Under the pieces are notes generated by a model. It was not told the origin of the DNA, did no database searches, and saw only the letters and a list, made by a program, of their open reading frames with translations. Positions 14,365 through 27,000 of a stretch of DNA of 64,000 bases are shown here, piece by piece; the first letter of the stretch is position 1, and the number at the start of each line of letters is the position of its first letter. The stretch lies in NCBI GenBank assembly GCA_034336665.1, contig CM067566.1:26132330-26196329 (forward strand). Direction: 5' to 3'. The position numbers and the translations under genes are program-made. This DNA is from Luscinia megarhynchos (taxonomy: Eukaryota > Chordata > Aves > Passeriformes > Turdidae).

Positions 14365-17300
14365 GAACATGCAGAAACTGTAGGCTATTTTTCCCTTTCT
14401 GAAGATTACCAAAAAGGTACTGATGACACCACATCATTGCTGCCATGACTGCAAGAAAATGTACGTTGGCATTTGGTGGGAATGAGGTACTTGGCCTCAA
14501 TAAAACAGACTTAAATAAGCTCTATGAAGAGCTGCATTTTGGTAATGAATGAATTAATGTAATCCCACTTTCAGCAATCTGCAACTGAGGAAGGTGAGTG
14601 TGAATAAGGGTCCTAAAGTTTCCAAAATAAAGATGAGGTAACAGGTACTGAATTAATGAACATTGGCAATAGTCCTAAGCAGGTGGAGATTAAAATATGG
14701 GAACACTAGGGGTTTAAGAAAGTAATGACATGCAGCTCTGGCAATGTGGTAATACTACATGTCTCAAATACCAAAGTTACACAGAATAAAGTTTTGAAGG
14801 GGCTCTAAATGCAGAGAAGGAGAAAGATGTAGAAATAAAGGAGATGGCGCTTGTGGTCTGAGGGAGTGAGAGACAGCAAGAGATTTCTACAATGATCTCT
14901 GATACAAAAATAGGCCATACTAGCAGAAGAAGCCATTTTCAACTTGAGAACGACATTATTAATATTTTAGGTCAGATTACTCTATTATCAGAACCAGATG
15001 TTACATTACAGTAACCTTCTCTTTAAGTCACAGTACCTACCCATTTTCTATTAAAAAACCCCTGTGCTTCCACCTATTTCAAATATCCCTTACTCTTGCA
15101 GTTTATAAATCCCATAACTCCCCTTTCCATTACACTGCCATTGTTGCTACAAGATCCAGCACTAGCTCTGCAAATCTTGTAATGCTCCAATAGCTGGAGA
15201 ACTCAATGGATATCAGGGAAGGATAACTGAGAAAAGCAGGATATTTTATTTCCTTGTAGTGGCCATTCCAGACACGGGCACTACCCTAAGCCACGGTGTG
15301 TTCCTGAATGCTCTTCATATTTCTTTGGGATTCTGAATCATTTCCATATAAGAGAAAACAGAACCAAAAAACCACTTTCCTCTCATTCCTATTCAGGTTT
15401 GGAATTTCCAAAGTGCAAGCACAATCTCCAGAGCTCTTATTCTCTTTAAGTATATGATTTATAGCAACAATTTTAAAGTACAAAAATATTTTACAAATAT
15501 GTAAAAGTGCTGAGTTCAGATGTTCATATAACCTGAGTCACTACATTCCTGAATAAGAATAACAGATGTTTTCCATTTACTTCTGTGCTACTGTATTTAT
15601 TTAGCTACCGTTCCTTGTAAGAGCAAAAATCAAAAGGAAAGGGGAATGCATGGTAAAACCAGGCAGTGAGTCATGAGAACTGGATTTTTAGCAGAAAATG
15701 TCTCCTTTACTTGAGCAGCAATATCCCCATTTATTTATGAAAGAACCCTCCCCATACATCGGAGAATTGAAAGCAACTGACCTCTTTAAAGTTATTTAAG
15801 CACAAATATTAAAATACTGGAGCAAACCCAACTTCTTTCTTTCATAAAGCAAAAAAAAAAGAAAGATTATGAGTTGGATTTGACACATTATCTGTGTGTT
15901 TGTAGCTTATAGCAAGGTCAACATCAAGTGAAATGAAATGATGAATCCTGGGTAGGGGATGGGAATCATGTAAAGGAATCTGGCCTAGCTATTTGTGATT
16001 AAAACAATTTAATTACTTAGGTGTATCATGCAGTCAGTCAGTCTCTATGGCATGGACTGGCAATCAATTATTTCTCTTCATGGCATTTTTATAATGCATT
16101 TTTGTATTTTGGTGTAAAAAGAAAATATATTTACTGCACTGACATTTTTCAAATGATATATTAAGCATTTTTAACATGCTCAGAAAAGCATGAAGTGAGT
16201 TTGCTGTTACAATAAATTTAAAGAATAGGTGAATTTTGATTGTATGATGGAATTTTGGTTATACAAATAAGTTTTTTTCAGTAATATATTTTGATTAATT
16301 TAAAATATTTCTCACTTAAAGCTGTGGGAGTCATATGCAAAACATTGATAAAGGCTTGATACATACCCACTCGAGGTCTAGAAATAAAGCTTTCTTTGCC
16401 TCCCTTCATCCCCAACTCTGTCTCTCTCACCACACCCTCCCATCCATTTAGCTCTCTGCTATTGCCAAGGTCTGGAGAAAGCATGGGAAAGGAGATGCTG
16501 TGTGTGGAGCTGCTGGGAGGTCACCCAGCACATAATTGCTCCCAAGCAGTGTGCTCTGCTCTCAGGCTCCTTGTCTTCAGACAGCAGGGTGGTCGGCTTC
16601 AGCACCCTGCTCCACTCGAGCTGATGAGACAGCTGCTAATATTCCTGTTAGCATGAGCCAACTCAAAAATAACAGCCCAAACTTTAAACAAACTGCAGCC
16701 AGTAGAAAGGGAAAGTGTAAAGGAATGATACAATCACTGGAAATCTCTCCAACAAAACCACATTTTGCAACAACTACAACTAGTGTGTGACTGGAAGGTG
16801 TGTAAGAGAGCATGCAGTGTATCAGCAGCCACCTGCTACCACGTGGCTGCATATCAAGCACCATCTTTTCACAAGTGAAGTCTCTTGTTTCTTTGATTCA
16901 GTTTTTTTCTGAGGTGAAGCAACACCTGGCACAGCCATTAACATCAAAACACAACCAGCACATATAAAAAAGATGCATGTCTGCTTTGAATGTGTTAAAA
17001 TGAGAAGTGCTAGGCTGCTGAATGCATGCTGAGTTCTTTGTACAATACTTTCATTTTACAAAATACTTATGTATCATGGGATTTACAGCACTAGACACTG
17101 AATAAGAGAGAAACATCACAAAAAATTAAACTCACATTCTACTGCAGGAAGATTAACTTCATGTGGATTTATTGGCTTATAATTATAGTTATAATGCAAA
17201 GAACTACCCAAAGCTTTGCTTAGAATATGATGTAAGTTTATTTTTAGCTTAGAATATCTACCATCTCTAAAATGAGGTTGTACAGACAAAAGAGAAGTCA

Positions 17301-18420
17301 CTTTTTTATCCATAACAGCAACATCAAATAGAATAAAAGGACTGGAAATGTCAGTATTTTAAAACTCCTAAAATAGTCAAAGAGGATGAAACATGACACT
17401 ATATATTAAAACATAAAATATAATCCTGAAACCCACGATTATAAAGAGGCATTCACCTTATCGAATGGCAGATTAATATCATAGCACTAGCTCTCAGAAA
17501 CTGGAGGTGTTTGAGTTAAATTTTTTATCACTTCCATCTTCTTTTCATCGCATGGGAACATCTAAAGGCTGAACACTGAACTTTTTATGTTCATCTTTAT
17601 GCAAGATACTATTGCTGGCAAAGCTGGAGCAAAAAGAAAACTCCTCTTATAACCTCAATTTAACTTCAGACGGATGTACATGGTACAAAGCCAGTGCAGT
17701 GATAAATAGTTTCTGGCAGCTCACCCTTCCTACCTTGAGTAGTGTTACAGTTTATCATTGGGACTCGCCATTCACCACAGGAAACAGGGGAAGCAGTGTC
17801 GTGTTGTCTCAGGCTATATTCACAGATACTTCATAGAAATCCTTGGCAAATAGTCAGCAAGTACTAAAAAGCATAAAAAGTGTCTTTATTTTGCGAACAG
17901 ATATATCTCAAAAGGATCCGCTGGGAAGCCCAGGAGAGGGGAAGCCAAGGCTGGGGTTAAAATAGCTGGTTTATTCACTTCTGCACAGAGCACAATAGTT
18001 TTACTGATTCAATCCACTAGTCATTTGCTAATTTTGCACCTTCGGAAATGAATATGGACACACATACAAATCAACACTTGCAGCAAAGGCATGTGAAATT
18101 ACTATTTGTCAAAGCAAATATCAGTTAAAACCATTTAAAGATTCTAATTGCTGTAGAACAGCTTCTTTGACAATATTGTAATATAATTCTGCAATCATTA
18201 CCACCAAATAACTTGCAGCAGTAACTACTTCAGTTGACAATTTGCAAGAATACGACTGAACTCTAGTTACAGAAGAGGACCTTCAGTAATCTGCAGTCAT
18301 CACTCTCCCAAAGGCAGAAAAAAAGGGATAAATAAAAATACTCTCTTCTCTTCAGTTGATAGCCCTTAGTAGAACAACATCATTCAGAAAATCGCCTACA
18401 AATCAGTACCTAAATGGGGC
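14365..18420. other. non-genic stretch, no supported feature
   Basis: No exon or strong repeat was seen. The segment at about 16,560-16,700 is somewhat richer in GC and has an acceptor-like 'ctccttgtcttcag', but no frame bounded by a donor follows it. I see nothing else that can be named. Confidence 0.5.
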
Positions 18421-18421
18421 C

Positions 18422-18722
18422 CTGCAAGAAAGCAGGAAAGGGACTTTTTACAAGGGCAGATAGTGCTAGGGCCAAGGGGAAATGGCTTTAAGCTGAAGGA
18501 GGGTTAGTTTACAGTGGATATTAGGACCAAATTCTTTATTGTGAAAGTCGTGAGGTTGCCCAGGAAAGTTGTCGATGCCTCATCCCCTGTTCAAGGCTGG
18601 CAAGGGGCTTTGAGTAACCTGGTGTAGTGGAAAGTTCACTGCCCACAGCAGTGGAGTTGGAACTTAATGATCTTTAAGGTCTCTTCCAACCCAAGCCCTT
18701 CTAGGATTCTGTGATTCTATGA
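18422..18722 (+). mobile_element. CR1 LINE, 3'-end fragment
   Basis: This is a diverged CR1 3' end. Diagnostic parts are 'gggactttttacaagggcag' (18,439), the gatattagga...aaattctttattgtgaaagt block, 'gaggttgcccaggaaagttg', and the closing run 'gatctttaaggtctcttcca' up to 'ctgtgattctatga', which carries the two terminal octamers of CR1. The copy is on the plus strand and 5'-truncated. Confidence 0.93.
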
Positions 18723-18784
18723 AATGACTTGCCAATAAACTACAGCTGAAGTCACTTTTCCCTGACCTCAGGTTACTCCTCTTT

Positions 18785-19025
18785 TACCACCAAATTTTTT
18801 TGATGGCAATTCTAATTAGAGAAGTTATTAAAAAAATAACTCATTTGAAATTAATGTCACAGCCTAAATGACCCCTGCTGTAATGCCATTCAAATCAGTT
18901 AAATTGTTTCAGGAATTAATTGGAGTCCATGTGTTTAACGTTTGTTGTTTGAACAAAGAATGAAAAAGGTGCCAAATTTCATTTGACACTGTATTTCTAA
19001 TTAAACCAGCCATTGTGTGAGCCTT
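18785..19025. promoter_or_regulatory. candidate conserved noncoding element
   Basis: This stretch is free of repeats and has the texture of vertebrate conserved noncoding elements. It contains several homeodomain-type TAATTA/ATTAAT cores (near 18,811, 18,914 and 18,999), a SOX-like 'gaacaaag' (18,951-18,958) and a balanced AT-rich composition with no simple repeats. No open frame spans it. The call rests on appearance only; I could not test conservation. It begins about 60 bp after the CR1 copy, so it is not part of that element. Confidence 0.25.
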
Positions 19026-19910
19026 TACATCTGCAGGATTCCTTATGGAAAGAACAGATCATGTACAGCATAATGAGTATCAAATGCAGTAAAAATCCAC
19101 AATAACCTCTGTAGCACAGAATTTAGAAACTGGCTGTTCATTTGTAAAATATCTGATTCTTCCCCCCTTCCCAAAACTAAGATTGTCTTCCACACTGGAA
19201 ATCGCAATTCAGTGAAGGAAAAGTAAATAAGTTAACTTACAAAATAAATTCCTTGTGTTATAAATAAATTCCTAATGGAGATGGAAAAACACAGTTGAAT
19301 TTCATGAACATAATAAAAACTGTTCAGTAACATCTCACACAACAGAGGTAAAGGCATTGCCACATGTTAGTGCTATTTGCAGAAGGCTCACCATCAGATC
19401 AGACCTAATGCTCAGAATCCTCAAAGAGTCTATTTTTAAGCAGACAGTAAGGAACATTGTGATATGAGAAGTGCAGGGAAGGCATGATCCAGCATGACCT
19501 TGGTGCCTGGTACCAGGGTGCTTGTACCTTGACTTCATGGCTCACTGTGCATCCTGTCCAAGGAGGGCACCTCTACACCACCCACTGACAGAGACAAACC
19601 CCCACATATAGATTCAGTGCTGTTAACAAACACTGTTACTGTCACCAGCACAACTCTGAAAGGTCCCAAAACCTTGTTCCAGTTCCTCCTAAAAAAGACT
19701 GGATCAAGCTGAAGGCCATGGGTGTCATCTGTAGCTCCTAATCACGCTGATAGCCTCAGATCTCAATGGCTGAAAGACAGCTTTGGTCCTTTCCACCTTA
19801 CCACTTTTGCCAAAGCATTCTAGAGTGTGAAATACCTGTGATGGAGGCTTTTCTTACATCAGCAGAAATATGGTTGCCCCCCTCACTCCCTTATTATTAA
19901 TTCCTGCTTC
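19026..19910. other. non-genic stretch, no supported feature
   Basis: No exon, RNA gene or recognised repeat was seen between the candidate element and the next CR1 copy. Confidence 0.5.
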
Positions 19911-20075
19911 ATAGAACCATAGAATAGTTGGGTTGGAAAGGACCACTACAGATCTTCCTCTCCAACCTTCTGCCACAGGCAGGAACATTTTCTACTAGAC
20001 CAGGTTGCCCAGAGACCTGTCCAGTCTGGCCTTGAACACTTGTAGTTATGCAAAAGATCCACAACTTCTAGACTG
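19911..20075 (-). mobile_element. CR1 LINE, 3'-end fragment (minus strand)
   Basis: Read on the plus strand this is the reverse complement of a CR1 tail: 'atagaaccatagaatagttg', 'ggttggaaaggaccactaca', 'ctactagaccaggttgccca' and 'ctggccttgaacacttgtag'. The CR1 3' terminus is therefore at the left edge. The copy is short and diverged, and it fades after 'ccacaacttct'. Confidence 0.92.
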
Positions 20076-21485
20076 AACCCTTGCTCATTTTAGATCTCAC
20101 TGAGAGCACTTTTGAGGAAGTGCCACCTTTGATAGCATGGAGAGAGTTTTGTAGCAGGCTTTGCCTTTCTATGCAGGGAGACTGAAAAATTGCCTGGGGA
20201 CAGTAAAGTTACACATTCTTGAAAAATAGATTAATGGCCAGCATGCAGGTGAGACTGTCACAGGCATGTGATAAAAGACTCTCATGACTACAACTCATCA
20301 TGAGACTCTTGGCTATCCAATATATCCATTGTACAGGACTCTAACAGATACATTATTTTATATAGAACTACAGATACACATAACCTGCATTTACACTAGA
20401 TAAAATATGATAAATGAAGTAGGAGATCAATGGACTCCTTTTTTCATTCATTCATTTAGTAACAGACTAAATGAGAGAATCAGTTAACCACTCTAAGACT
20501 GCCCTTGCCATCACAACAGTTGAAAGGGTAGACCACAATGAAATTCTATGCCTGATAAATAAAGTATTTTGTACACAATCTAGTTTTCTTTTGAGACTGG
20601 AAATGCCATTATCAGCACGATCTGAAGTATGCGTGTCTGTGTGTACATACACACGCATATGGACACATTTTAATGCTCAGAATAATGTAACTGATCACTT
20701 TCCAGACAGGAACATGTGGTTCCCTTTCTTGCTGCATGTCACGCAGCCAAGCAATGAATTTAGACAGGCTTTCTACTTGGAGGTTTGGGTTTATTATTTT
20801 TTAGAAGTGCTATTTTAGAAAATGTTTTTGCAATAGGAAAATGCCTGTAACAAACTAAGAATCATGACACATTTTGAAGACAGTCTCAAGTTACTTATTG
20901 CCATTAAAATCAGATACTAGAGCAACTGAGCAGGAAAGCACATGAATTTCTAGCTGTTGGATGTATATAGCATGTATACCATACAGTTACAAAAAGAAGT
21001 CTTCCTTCTGGTCACTTTTTAACATGATATAATTAATCTCTTTGAGAGTGATGACAAGATTTGGGAAACCCTCAAAAGAACAGCCAAAAGAAATGCAACC
21101 TGACTTAGCTATGAGATTTGCCATGCTTATTACAGCTGATTCTCTTCTAAATCCCAACTTTCAACAGAAGGTAGCATTAAAAAAGCACATCATCATCCTA
21201 AACATTTTTTATTAGTCTAAAAGATATCATCTACCCCTGCTGATGCATAATTTTTAAGAGAACGGGGAATGCTTTCATTGGTCTGGGGACTGGAACTTTT
21301 ACTAAATAGCAAAATATGGAAACTATTTCACAAACCCATGAACCATCCCCACTTAGCATAAGTGAATGTATGGAGAAGTACACTTAAACGCTGCACACAG
21401 CAGGTGAAACCCTAGCTCTGTAACACTCAGAGAGAGCTCTGCCATTGGCTCCAGGGCTGGGACATCATGCTGCTCTCTCCCACAC
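20076..21485. other. non-genic stretch, no supported feature
   Basis: Nothing nameable was found. The 115-codon frame at 20,471-20,818 has no splice context or motif. Confidence 0.5.
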
Positions 21486-21785
21486 TTTTCTTTTGAAATT
21501 AATCGCATTTTTATGCTTTGCAGTGCTTATTAGTGAAGTCAGTAATTAGAGCCTTTTGCTGTTCGATGTACATTCCCCTTTGCCACTGATATTTTAGCAA
21601 TTTGTTTCAGTAACGCCTCTGTATCTGACAGTTATTAGAGCACAAATCTATGTTAGATACTTGCTAGCTCATCAGGCCCAGCAGCAGACTACTTGAGTCA
21701 GCTTGACAAATGGCCAGAGTTCAGAGTCTTTCCATAAATAATGACTTCGTGTTGTCAGTTATTTTGGCCTGCGGCTTACAGCAAT
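21486..21785. promoter_or_regulatory. candidate conserved noncoding element
   Basis: A repeat-free 300-bp stretch has homeodomain cores ('gaaattaatcgc' near 21,496 and 'cagtaattagag' at 21,540-21,551), 'ccataaataatgac' near 21,732, and high sequence complexity. No coding frame spans it. It resembles developmental enhancer-type conserved noncoding DNA. This is pattern recognition only; an alignment is needed to confirm it. Confidence 0.28.
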
Positions 21786-22239
21786 GAGTTTCCAGAGCAG
21801 ATGGAGCTGCTCTCGGCTGCCATCCCCTGTCTTCTGAACTTCCTGTTCTGTGCATGGTTCTCATCAGCACCCATTCTGCAGAAAACACCTACTTCATAAA
21901 GTTGAAATATGTCTTTTTTAAAGCAGAAAGAAAATGGATTAATATCTTCTGTAGTTATCAAATTAAAAAAGCCCCAAACAAACATGCATTTGAATGAAAG
22001 TTTTAACCACACTGAAAGCTATGCATTGTTTCAGTTCAAAAAGAACCCTAATCTGAGCTTCAAATGGACTTAAATCCTATTACAGATTATTCAGATTATT
22101 CATCCCTTTAATGTAAAAATGCTTTTATTATTTTTAATTCTTGATCACATAAATGTTACTAAAGTCACTCTCATTATTAACTTCTAAATTCAATACAAAT
22201 ATTTAATAGTTTCTTCTATCTTATTATTTTGAGGTCTGA

Positions 22240-22440
22240 TATGCACAGCGGTGTCTAAAGTGACCTTGAAAGTAAAAAAAGCATCAATTCTCTGCAAATT
22301 AGCTCCCCTGCTGTCACAGTACATTATGTGCATTGTGTGATTCCCATACACAGCTGTTCACAATTCTAACAGCTACACTTTAGACGCCGCTTTGCAAATC
22401 CTCTTTATTTCAGTGCCCTTAGAAGTTAAATATGGGAAAA
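22240..22440. promoter_or_regulatory. candidate conserved noncoding element
   Basis: A repeat-free stretch carries isolated CpG-containing words inside AT-rich DNA ('cacagcggtgtc', 'tagacgccgctttg'), unlike its surroundings where CpG is rare. It also has a 'gcaaattagctcc' homeodomain-like core. There is no open frame and no repeat similarity. Low confidence without an alignment. Confidence 0.2.
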
Positions 22441-23817
22441 ATCAATTTTAAAATACTGAAGATTTGTGGAATTACCAATTAAATTGAAGTTTTAAAGACA
22501 TTTCTATTTACAACAGCTATGTTTCCTTACAAAAGTTTAGAGACAGATGTGTAGCCAAATCTAGCTATAATCCTAGACAAAAATAGTTTGAGGAAAAAAA
22601 TGCCAGACTCATACTTTCTAAATCTTTCAGTATTGGGGTTCTCAATCCTCATCGCTTGGTTTTGCAGAAGGGAGTCACTCCCTTCTCTTACTTCAGCATG
22701 CAACAAGCCCACTTTGTGAGGCTCATTGCAGTGGATGCATGGTTCAAGCAGACCTGGCCAGATGATATTGCACAGTCATGGCACGTAATCCAGGCATGTG
22801 CACACATGGATCCCATATTTCAGTAAGAGAAATGTCAGCTATGCAACAGTCTGTACATGTGCCATGCAGCCCATCCATGGAGAATTCAGCATGCTGGGGA
22901 CATGCCTGGCCCATTCTGCATGCACAACACAAATGCACTGCATACTTCCTGCTGCACAACTGCTGCTTTGGTAGAAAAGAGAGGGGCACCATGGAACAAT
23001 GTAACTCCTTCCTATTGCCCCCAAATTGTTCTCCATGTCATCCTTGTTAAACCTTCAATTTTTCAAGTCATTAGGAATGTAGATCTTGGCAGTCAGACAC
23101 ACCCATTCTAAGCACCCATTCTTAAAGGGAGGCTGAGCCACAACATCCATGCTGAAGCCAGAAACTTGAAGATGGAAGATGATAGAGCATACTTGGCAGA
23201 CTTTGCAGCTCTTTTATAGACTAATTTATTTGGTTCATCTCACTTTACAACTACTCTAAACATCTTTTGGACTGCATTATAACAACAGCTTCTATTCTAG
23301 CTATTGCTAAAGTACTGTCAGTCACTGAATCTATATATTCCTGGCATGCAATGATGTCGTAAAGCCAAAAAAGACTTACTGTGCCTTTTTGTTTGAAAGC
23401 AAGACATAAGTGGGAGAATCTGTATCTGCTGTTAAGGAATGTGCCCATATTAAAGTGGATCCTGCTACGATCATCTTAAAAATGTGAAGATTTTTACTGC
23501 ATTTGTAATGAAGATTTGTAAAATATAAGATCTGTGTTAGCTAGAAAGAATAGGAGCCCTTTCTCATCTTCATTCAAGATGGTTTCTTAAAAGGAGTCTT
23601 TGACAGCAATTTTTGCTAGGCATCAAACAATAAAAGCTTTGAATTGTCCAAATGCATTATTTTAATAAAATTAGAAATAGCTGAGGGGAGGGGCATAGTG
23701 TAGGAAAGGGAAATCTGCTCATCAACTTATGTATTTCAAATGAGCTGAGAGCACCTGCCTTTTTCCTTCAGGAAAGAGAAGTGGGTGATCAGCAAAGCTG
23801 GAAGCACTGCTACTCAC
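22441..23817. other. non-genic stretch, no supported feature
   Basis: Overlapping small open frames near 22.75-23.1 kb occur on both strands, which is typical of chance frames in a slightly GC-richer patch. No splice pairs or motifs were found. Confidence 0.5.
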
Positions 23818-24030
23818 TTTAAACTAAAAGAGAGTAGATTTAGATTGGCTGTAAGGAAGACTTTTTTATTGCAAAAGTAGTGAGATTCCAAAGCAGTGTC
23901 CAAAGAAGTTGTGGACTACCCGTCACTGAAAGTGTTCAACATCAGTTTAAACAGGGCTTTACACTCAAGATAGTGACAGATGTCAAGACACATGAGATGA
24001 TCTTGGAAGGCCATAATTCCATGATTCTAC
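23818..24030 (+). mobile_element. CR1 LINE, old 3'-end fragment
   Basis: The order of the CR1 3' region is kept but strongly diverged: 'taaactaaaagagagtagat', 'ggaagacttttttattgcaa', 'agtagtgagattccaa', 'aagaagttgtggacta', 'agatgatcttggaagg' and the terminal 'ccataattccatgattct'. It is on the plus strand and looks older than the 14.1-kb copy. Confidence 0.88.
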
Positions 24031-27000
24031 TTAATTCTTCTCCTCTGACTGTAATGTCAAACAAGCAACATCACTAAGGCACTCCACTTGGACAGAGTGA
24101 CAAGCTGAGGAGTGTATAAACACATTTCCTGAAGGGCAAAAAACCATAGCACAGATATAATTGCAGCTACCTGGGCAGCAATAATTTACTGTAAGCAGAA
24201 ATGTATTAGAGCCAACTGCATGTCAAAAAGTGCATGTAGAGGACTGCTCTGGTACCTAAGAGTGAGCTAGTTATAATTAAACTGAAATCCCCCAGGAATA
24301 CCCATATGTATCCAGTGCACCACTGACCCATCTGCATGAGCCCAGAGGAGCTCTGTGGCACAATGGCAGGTGGGGAACCAGAATGGAGGACTCAAAGGAA
24401 GGGATTTATCTATATGCACATTGTGTGTGCATGTAGCTGCTGGGAATACATCTTCAGCCTTGCTACTGGTTGAACCTGGGGACATGGAACTGCAGCAGCC
24501 CTGCATGTTGTGGGCTGTCAGATCCAACAAATCATAATTTTCCCCCTACAAGTATGGCAATATATTTTCATTTTTCTACTAGTAAACGCAATTTCAGAGC
24601 AGAAAAAAAAATCAAAAAGTACTTTAAAAAATGATTGAAAGAGATAGAAAGAGAGATATTACAGCTAATAAATCCCTACATACTTTGTGTTTACCTTTCT
24701 GATATCTTACAACTTAGGAACAAAAAGGACTGGAAATGTATTTTTTGACAATTATCAATCCCTTGTTATTAATGTCTGTATTATACAGTCCTACTTATTT
24801 ACAGAGCTCTGGAGAACAGGATGTTAGAGGGGGATTTCTGTGCCATCAGACTTACATACAAGTGTGCTACTCCACAGTTAGAAACTTGTTACTGGTTTCC
24901 TACATTATTTATCAGTTTTATGCTATTTGCTTTTACACCAGCATTGTCCTCTCAGAGATGCAGCATACACCACCGTTCACTTGGGTTTTGACTCCCAAGC
25001 ATATTTACATAGAGCATCCACCTCCTCCCTTTGCTTTTGTAATGCTATGCAGTTCAAACCAGCTAGTCCTCCATGCAAGATACTCCTGCTTTGTTCCCTA
25101 TTCTTAATCGTTCTCCATCCTGTAAAATGCAAGTTCCTCTTTAGCATCTGAAAACTCCTTCCTTAACACGCAACAAGCTCTCTTAACTTATTCCAGCTGC
25201 AGCAACTTCTCATGCATGTGAGCAAAAAGAACTAGAGGAAATCTCCTAGCCCAAATTCAGTAACACTAATGCCACATCTGCCTGGCTGTAATTTGCTGCC
25301 TGACGTGCACCAACAGGAAGTTCTAGTTCAGGATCACCTGTCTGTGATACCTTGGCAATATACCAAGGTCACTCTTTCCAGACAATATATCTCATTAGTA
25401 GTCTCAACATCTATTTTGACCTGTGAAATTCTGCCCAATTTCTAGTTCTTTAACATTGTCCAGTTCCTTTCTGCATGACAGCCCATCATCCCCTGTACTG
25501 ACAACTTTGAGTCGCAAGCAACCCACATGCATGCACCTCTAATATGCTAAAGCCATTTATGGGACACAACTGCCCTGAGTGCACCACCATTGAAGAGCTT
25601 TGCTAATTACCTTCCTGGATCCCAATCACTTCCCTCTCAACATGACCCATGTCGTCTCCACATCCAATCACACTTTGTTCAAAAAATTGAGCCTAAAAAA
25701 CAAGATCTGAAACGTGCACAAGTACACAGCTATTGAGGACACAGTGTCCTTGCAAATGACTTTCTAAATTATACCTGTTTCTGAGACCTTTCTCAGGCCT
25801 CTTTCTCAGGCACCAGGAACTGATGCTCCATTTCACTGACTGCTTTGTTGTAGAACAGAAACTGCACATAAATAAGTCAGTTCTAAACAGACACTTCTTT
25901 GAAGAGACTCTTCTCAAAACTGATCTTGCTGGCAGATACTGAAAGAATTACTACTTTGGCCATACCAAATGCACCCTAAAAACTAAACAGAAATATACAC
26001 TTCTGGAAAGTGGTATAAACTACCAGATTGTTATCAGGGAGGAAGAAAGTTATCTGGAAGTGTCATTTATACTGACTTGAGAATGGTTATCAGGAATAAA
26101 CAACGCAAGATCTGTTGCAGAACAAGCACATCCTGTTCAGAAAAACTATATAAGGAAGATTCTGTGCCCCAGCCACAGAGGCTATATTATCAGGTCTTTA
26201 CAGCCCACTTGAAATAGAGCCCTGTATAGTTCTGTTTTGAAAGCCTCTGAAAATCTATTGAAATGAAGGATAGGGAGAACTGAAGAGGCATCTTAATTAA
26301 ACAGATTTGAAAAAATATCCTTCTTCCTTCCAATCATTCATGGACAAAACAACCAGGCATTCCTACTTCAGCAAGAGTAAAATAGTCAGGAGTTTTAATT
26401 CGACTGTGACCCTGGGAATTTGGCTCTTTCATATTGGTGTGGCAGAAATATTTTAAATATGCTCTTTCTTTGTAAAAACAAAAAAAGAAAAAAAAAAGTC
26501 TATTCAATGCCTTCAATGCCTTAGATCAGGTCTTCACCAAGCAGCTTTTCTACTGCAAGGGTTTGCAACAAACTGCATGGGAACTAGCAGTAATCACCTT
26601 CATTCAGACATAATTTGATTGCAATAGTAAGACAGAGTAAAAGTAAGCTTAGTCTGTGGAAAGAATAGAAGATAGGACCATGTAATTGATGCAACTAGCA
26701 GCTATCTGATCAGCACAAAATTCCTCAACCATCATCCCTTGGAGGATTTGGAAAAGCCATCTAGACTTACAGCTAATACCTGCTTGAGACAGCAGAATTC
26801 ATCTCTGCCCAAGTGCATGTGGTAAACACCAGCCTCTCAAGATGAGTTTGGTGCCAAAAGAGAGACTTCACATCCAAATCCAGCCCACACTCAAAATTAG
26901 AGCAGCAATTACTGGCTGCTGCATTTTACTCTTCCACTGCAAAGCACTGTGGAGAATATATGAATACTTATGTTCAGTAGTAACTGAATTGAAGTCCTCA

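Noticed and set aside
24736..25107. 123-codon plus-strand open frame
   Set aside because: Pyrimidine-rich sequence encoding Tyr/Leu/Ser/Pro-rich text; overlapping frame in another register; no motif.
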